From Micromussa lordhowensis (taxonomy: Eukaryota > Cnidaria > Anthozoa > Scleractinia > Lobophylliidae): a stretch of DNA of 64,000 nucleotides. The notes beneath the pieces were generated by a model that did no database searches, was not told the DNA's origin, and saw nothing but the letters and a program-made list of their open reading frames with translations. Numbering within the stretch: position 1 is the first letter of the stretch; the number at the start of each line of letters is the position of its first letter. Shown here one piece after another: positions 58,301 to 64,000 of this stretch. The translations under genes were made by a program, and so were the position numbers. Where the stretch lies: the NCBI GenBank assembly GCA_964020085.1, contig OZ026607.1, forward strand, positions 15,000,041-15,064,040, read 5' to 3'.

Positions 58301-61300
58301 AACAAGTAGGTTCTGGCGAGGACTTACTCATAGTGAAACGTCACCCTCGATTTATAAGAACATAAGTTCCATCTGCGATCGTCCAGCATACGAACACGCT
58401 GAACGAAAGCATCTTGTCAGATAACAGATCGACGAAACTTTCGCCCCCGGTGAAACTTCACCCTGGTTTTGCAAAGCATATGAATTCCATCCGTAATCAT
58501 CCAACGTGTGGACGAACATAATGAAGGAATCATCTTGACAAATAACTGGCGAAAACTCACCCTTGTGAAGCCTCGCCCAACGCTTTACAAGTGTAATAAA
58601 TTCCATCTGTAGCCATCCAACAGCGAACGCACTGAGGGAATCATTCTATCAGATAACAGACGAAAAACCTTGCCCCCGTGAAACCTCACCCACACTCTCC
58701 AAGCGTGGATATTCCATCTGCAGTCATCCAACAGCGAACGCACTCAAGGAATCAGCCTGTCAGAAAGACTGGCAAGAAATCTCGCCCCCGGTGAAACCTG
58801 ACCGACGCTTCAGAAACATACATACACTGCCAAAATAACACATGAAAAACAATAATTATAATGTAGTCGGAATTTTAAAATGGTTCTTCAAATTTTGTTG
58901 ACAACGACAGTCCTTGATGACAGTTACTTCACCTTCCTGTCCAAAATTTGTAAACATGCCCTATAACTTGAACAACCTTTCAAGTCTCCATGGCATTTTT
59001 AGTAAAAACACCACGTGTATGTGTAACAGAAACAGCTTCACAAGAGGTTATCAAATGAGACAAAATAAAAAGAAAAATTTAATGGATACAAAATAAAAAA
59101 AAGTAACAATAAAGAAATAAATGAAAAACAATAATTGTAATGTAGTCAAAATATATAATGGTTCGTGAAATTAAAAGATGATGAATGGAAACATGGTATA
59201 TATACTTCATGTTTTAAAGAAAACAGTTTTGCTTTGCAGTCCGTAAACAATGCCACTGCATTATAAATGTTATAAAGGCGGTCCTTAATGATAGTTACTT
59301 TACTTTCCTATCCAAAATTTGTAACCTTGCCCTGTATCTTTGACATCCTTTCATGTCTCCATGACATTTTTAGTAAAAACACCAGTGTTCTAGCATTTCT
59401 CAAATTAAATATTTTTATTGTTCTACCCGATTCCTCAAACTCACGCCATTTTCTTCCTGTCGCCTTAGCCTTCTCAAATTATATGATCCCACTTTAATAT
59501 CAATGTGCATATGCATAGCAATCACAATTATCCTCCCACTGAACTCAGAAACGATGTGCACTGTTTACGTAAGATATCAATGTAAGATATCAATGTAAGG
59601 ACAATTATTTGATACTTCCTTTCTAGACGTTATCAAGCACTTTGCTTGCTGGCTTCCCATGTTTTAGTTCAGTGGTCTTTCTTCAGCCTTGGTGAAAAGT
59701 CTTGTGCAGATCAGCATTGTTGTAATCTCATTCATCGGTTTGAAAAAGTGAATAAGGTGATCCGCAGGGTGACAGTGTATCGCGTTTGCGTCGTCCTATG
59801 TTCTAAGAAAAGAGAAAATACTACAATTCCATGATCTTCGACTATTGATGGTCTTCTTCAACAGATAGAAAAGCTGGGCGAAAATTTTAATGTACTTACT
59901 GTCCTCGTATTTTATACTCAGAGTAAGATGTGGGAACTGTATCCCATGGCAAACAGAAAAAGAATCCTGGCTCTCTCATTCAACACAAGATGAATCATTT
60001 TAAAATTGAGATATAGCAACAGAGATAATAATAACAAACACTTCTGAAACACGAGACGGCAACGTCAGTGTAGTATACCATATTTAAGTAGAAATGATCA
60101 AATGCTTTATGTCCAAAACGAAAGAGAGCAATAAAAAACAAAAACACAAAAAATTAACAGCAAGATAATCTCTCTGTTTTCTACTTGTTGTCGTCTTGGC
60201 TTTTCTTTAAACTTTTACTTTTTCTGCCCCGGCATGCTCACGCAGCATAACCTTGTAATCGTTGTCGTGGCGAAGGTATTTGTCATTGGAATCTCTCAGG
60301 AATGGTTGCAAATTTTGATAATAAAATTCTCCTGACCGCCAAGAAAAATGAGAGCAATGAAAATTCCACGGAAATCACAGATTTTGATTTGTTTAAATAA
60401 TCCAAGTAGTACCTTTCTATACAAAAACAAACAAAAAATCAACTGCAAGATAACCTCTTTGTTTACTACTTGTTGTCGTCTTGGCTTTTCTTTAAGCTTT
60501 TGCTTGTCATGTCCCTGCATGTTCATGCAGCATAACCTTGTTGTAATCTTTGTTGTGGCTTAATATCCCAATTTGGTGATCCACATATCCTGCCAAGTGG
60601 ACAGCCTTCTTATTGCTGTAAAGGAGCAAACGAAATTGAGTCAGTGACACTGGGTTAGGTGCATTACGAACATTATTCTAAGCTGGAAGCACATATATAA
60701 GCAAACGTTTGTTATCGCATTGATTTGAGTATTTCCCCTGATGAACAGAGGTAGACGATATCTACATTGTCGTTCCTTGGTTCAGGAAACGAAATTTTTT
60801 TTTTCAGTAGTGCTCCAAGACTCTATGCGTCTACTCATTGCGGTGCCTAAGTACGCTAAATAAGGAAATAAACTAAAGATCGTTTTTAACTGGCGCCATG
60901 CTAAACGAATTCTAATGAGCTTTATTGTTCCTGTCATCCAGCGCGGCTGCCAAGATTTTTTTCATTTGAATCTCTCGGGAATGGTTGCAAGATTTGATGA
61001 TCAAATTCTCCACCGCCAAAACGAAAGAGAGCAATGAAAATTCCACGGAAATCAGAGATTTTGATTTGTTAAAATTATTCCAAGTAGTACCTTTCTATAC
61101 AAAAACAAAAGAAAAAATCAACTGCAAGGTAACCTCTTTGTTTACTACTTGTTGTCGTTTTGGCTTTTCTTTAAGCTTTTACTTGTCATGCCCCTGCATG
61201 TTCATGTAGTATAACCTTGTTTTAATCTTTGTCGTGGCTTAAGATCTCAATGCGCTGATCAACAAAGTGATAGTCTGGCAACTGGACAGCCTTCTTATCT

Positions 61301-61865
61301 CTTCAAAGGAGCAAACGAAACTGAATCTGTGACACTGGGTTAGGTGCATCAAGAACATTATTCTAAGCTGGAAGCACATATATAAACAAACATTTGCTAT
61401 CGCCTTGATTTGAGTATTTCCCCTGATGAACAGAGGTAGACGATATCTACATTGTCGTTCTTTGGTTCAGGCTCACTCTTGTGGATTTTGCTTTCAGAGG
61501 TTTGTTTTGTTTTCACCGATTGCAAACAATATTCAACCAAATAGAGACTGAGCTACATGTCGCCATTGGAACTATCAACAATGCAATCGAAATAGAGTCA
61601 ACGCCAAGGGAATTTAATGTTGTATTTGTGAACATCAACAAGAACAATTCCTTGAGATTTCGATAAATGGAAACGTCGAAGCGTTTAATGCGGGATCTAC
61701 GAAGATATTTTTCTCGGAATTTTAATCTGAAGCTATTTTAGTTTTATTTTAGGAATTTCTATTACTATAAGTTTAAAGCTCGTTTTGTCAAAGATATTTT
61801 GAGAAGGATTTCTCCAATTGACCTGAAATGTTCAGGATTTGGTGTTGTGCTATGTGTGCCAAGTG

Positions 61866-61920
61866 CGGCACATTACCCGATTACTACCCGATTACTACTA
61901 CTACTACTACCCGATTACTC
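61866..61920. repeat. CCCGATTACTA / (ACT)n simple repeat at a Z-unit junction
   Basis: CCCGATTACT occurs three to four times with an (ACT)5 stretch between, where sequence after the conserved short frame jumps to a CTCAAACTCACGCCA segment otherwise found further along the unit. Confidence 0.75.
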
Positions 61921-64000
61921 AAACTCACGCCACGCCTGTCGTCTTACCCTTCCCAAATTATATGATCCAATTTTAACATGAATGCGCATAGCAATCACAA
62001 TTATCCTCCCAATGAACTCAGAAACGATGTGCACTATTTATGAAAGATATCAATGTAAGATATCAGTGTAAGGAAAATTATTTGATACTTCCTTTCTAGA
62101 CGTGATCAAGCACTTTGCTTGCTGTTTTCCCGCGTTTTAGTGGGTCTTTCTTCAGCCTTGGTGAAAAGTCTTGGGCAGATCAGTATTGTTGTAATCTCCT
62201 TCATGAGGTTCAAAAGGTCAATGTGGTGATCCACAGAGTGACATTATATCACGTTTGCGTCGTCCTTTGTTCTAAAAAAAGAGAAAATACTACAATTCCA
62301 TGATCTTCGACTATCGATGGTCTTCTTTAACAGATACGAAAGCTGGACAAATATTTTAATGTACTTACTGTCCTCATCATTTATACTGAGAGCAAGATGT
62401 TGGAACTGTATCCCATGGGAAACAGAAAAAGAATCATGTCTCTCTCATTCAACACAAGATGAATCATTTTAAAATTTAGACATAGCAACAGAGATAATGA
62501 TAACAAACACTTCAGAAACACGAGACAGCAACGTTAGTGTACTATACCATATTTAACCGAGAATGATCAAATTCTGTTCGGCCAAATTAAACAAAAGAGT
62601 GCAATAAAAAAACACAAAATCAACTGCAAGATAATCTCTTTGTTTTTTACTTGTTGTCGTCTTGGCTTTTCTTTAAGCTTTTACTTTTTCTGTCCCGGCA
62701 TGCTCATGCAGCATAACCTTGTCGAAATCTTTGTCGTGGCCAAGGTATTTGTCATTTGAATCTCTCAGGAATGGTTGCAATTTATCCACCGCCAAGGCGA
62801 GCGAAAGCAATGAAAATTCCTCGGAAATCACAGATTTTGATTTGTTAAAATAATTCCAAGTAGTGTTTCCTATACAAAAACAAACACAAAATCAACTGCA
62901 AGATAGCCTCTTTGTTTACTAGTTGTTGTCGTCTTGACTTTTCTTGAAGATTTTACTTGTCATGTCCCTGCATGCTCATGCAGCATATCCTTGTTGTAAT
63001 CTTTGTCGTGGCTTAAGATCTCAATGTGGTGATCCAGAAAGTGATAGTCTGGTACCTGGAGAGCCTTCTTATCGCTGTAAAGGGGAAAACGAACCTGATC
63101 AAATCTCTACCATCACCATGTCCACTGACTGCCTTTTCTAAGTACACTCAGTAGAGAATAAAACTCAAGCCCACTAAGGCGATTATTGAAAACAAGATTA
63201 AGTAATTGTAAGGTAAATGGCAGTGTCTTTATAGCATAATCAGTTACACAGTAATAATAGAAAGAGACAAAAGGAACAATAAAATGGTTCTGAACAGATT
63301 GATAAACGGAACAAAAAACAAAGGTATGAGAAACGAAATGTAGTCAAAGTTTTAAAATGGTGCGTGAAATAAAAAGAAGATAAATGAAAACAAGGCGACG
63401 TTTTAAATTTTAGTGAATACAATTAACACCCTGACGTAACTTTGCTTTTTCGCAGACAATGGCACAACATTATAATTGTTATGACAACAGTCCTGATGCC
63501 GGTTCAATTTTACTTACCTGGCTTAAATGTATATGGCTACCGCAAATGCCAGAGCTCCTAATCCTCTATCTCTCTGGGATGCTAATCCCGTGGCCCCGTG
63601 GGGTCAAAATCCTCTGGCTACTGAGACGTTCTTATTCTCTTCCCGGAGGTCCTATTTCACAGGCCTCACTTTAATATAAATGTATATTGGAATAACAATT
63701 ATCTTCCCATTGAAATTTATTGTTATCCTGGAAATGGTTTGGTGGTCACTTAATCCACTTCACGGATACATACTAGACCCAGATTTTGTTTATTTGTCCT
63801 GAAAGAATCCAAATTTTCCCTTTTTTTTGTTATGAAAACATGCCTCCTCTTTTTTTTTTTACCTTATTTTGTTAAACTTTTGTATAACTCAAACTCTGGT
63901 TTTCTTCACCCAGGCTCATTTTATTCCCACGCAGAGTGCGAGTAAGCGTATAAGTGAAATTCGCTCATATTCACTTTTATCAAGGTAAAACACGTCTTAG

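Larger units (their letters stand above)
47378..63950. repeat. Repeat family Z: nested tandem units of about 2.5-6.4 kb
   Basis: Landmarks recur in the same order. GATGTGGGAACTGTATCCCATGG-type motif: about 51089, 55895, 59929, 62397. AAATAAAGCGTTCAAAAAAT: 47383, 53869, 58023. TGATCAAGCACTTTGCTTGC: 50793, 55598, 59630 (TTATC variant), 62103. TCTTTGTTTACTACTTGTTG sub-repeats: many copies from 51300. ATTATTCTAAGCTGGAAGCA: 51836, 52518, 53199, 56649, 57363, 60670, 61358. The segments 57050-57870 and 61045-61860 are nearly identical. No convincing protein is encoded beyond inserted elements. Confidence 0.85.

Noticed and set aside
1..64000. CRISPR arrays, bacterial operons, rRNA genes
   Set aside because: No regular short repeat-spacer arrays, ribosome-binding sites or rRNA-like stretches. 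Introns and element types are eukaryotic.

Overview
The window is animal genomic DNA from what looks like a reef-building (scleractinian) coral. Three things point there: spliced genes with GT-AG introns, a very high load of transposons and tandem repeats, and the last three exons of a GFP-like protein gene at the left edge. That protein has a His-Tyr-Gly chromophore and closely resembles Kaede/EosFP from robust-clade corals. The species assignment is inference.

Layout. 1-1504: GFP-like gene, missing its 5' end. 2.4-6.3 kb: a hammerhead-like core, a 131-bp tandem repeat, a cluster of small hairpins and a 1.6-kb inverted-repeat element. 7.2-26.8 kb: retroelement debris. It holds two LINE 3' ends with restriction-like endonuclease domains, one LINE reverse-transcriptase tail, a Penelope-like GIY-YIG fragment, six (ATT)n tracts, three copies of one repeat block (X) and a tandem-duplicated 3-kb block (Y). 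27.4-28.0 kb: a tRNA-derived SINE cluster. 28.5-32.0 kb: mostly non-coding, with one orphan exon candidate.

32.04-43.86 kb is the most interesting part. A pair of ~87-bp terminal inverted repeats brackets about 11.8 kb. The right repeat is split by a 308-bp palindromic insertion. Between the repeats lie four genes. (1) A small two-exon ORF with one stop. (2) A six-exon gene that splices into an unbroken 1057-residue protein, with an N-terminal Cys/His region like the RAG1 N-terminal zinc region followed by a transposase-like body with two more Cys/His clusters. (3) A minus-strand protein with a MADS-box-like N-terminus. (4) A three-exon HIRAN-like protein. I read this as a large, possibly autonomous DNA transposon carrying a RAG1-N-like transposase plus DNA-binding cargo. 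RAG1-N-like mobile elements are known in invertebrates, but this gene set within defined ends may be undescribed.

44.7-63.9 kb: one repeat family (Z) in about five nested tandem units, related to block X. It is interrupted by a decayed DIRS-type retroelement (reverse transcriptase/RNase H end, then tyrosine recombinase), a SINE with a perfect 10-bp target duplication, and a SAP-domain ORF inside an ~820-bp insertion flanked by ~18-bp direct repeats.

Intact-looking genes are therefore few: the GFP-like gene and the three main genes of the large element. Exon boundaries were placed by eye from splice signals and reading frame.
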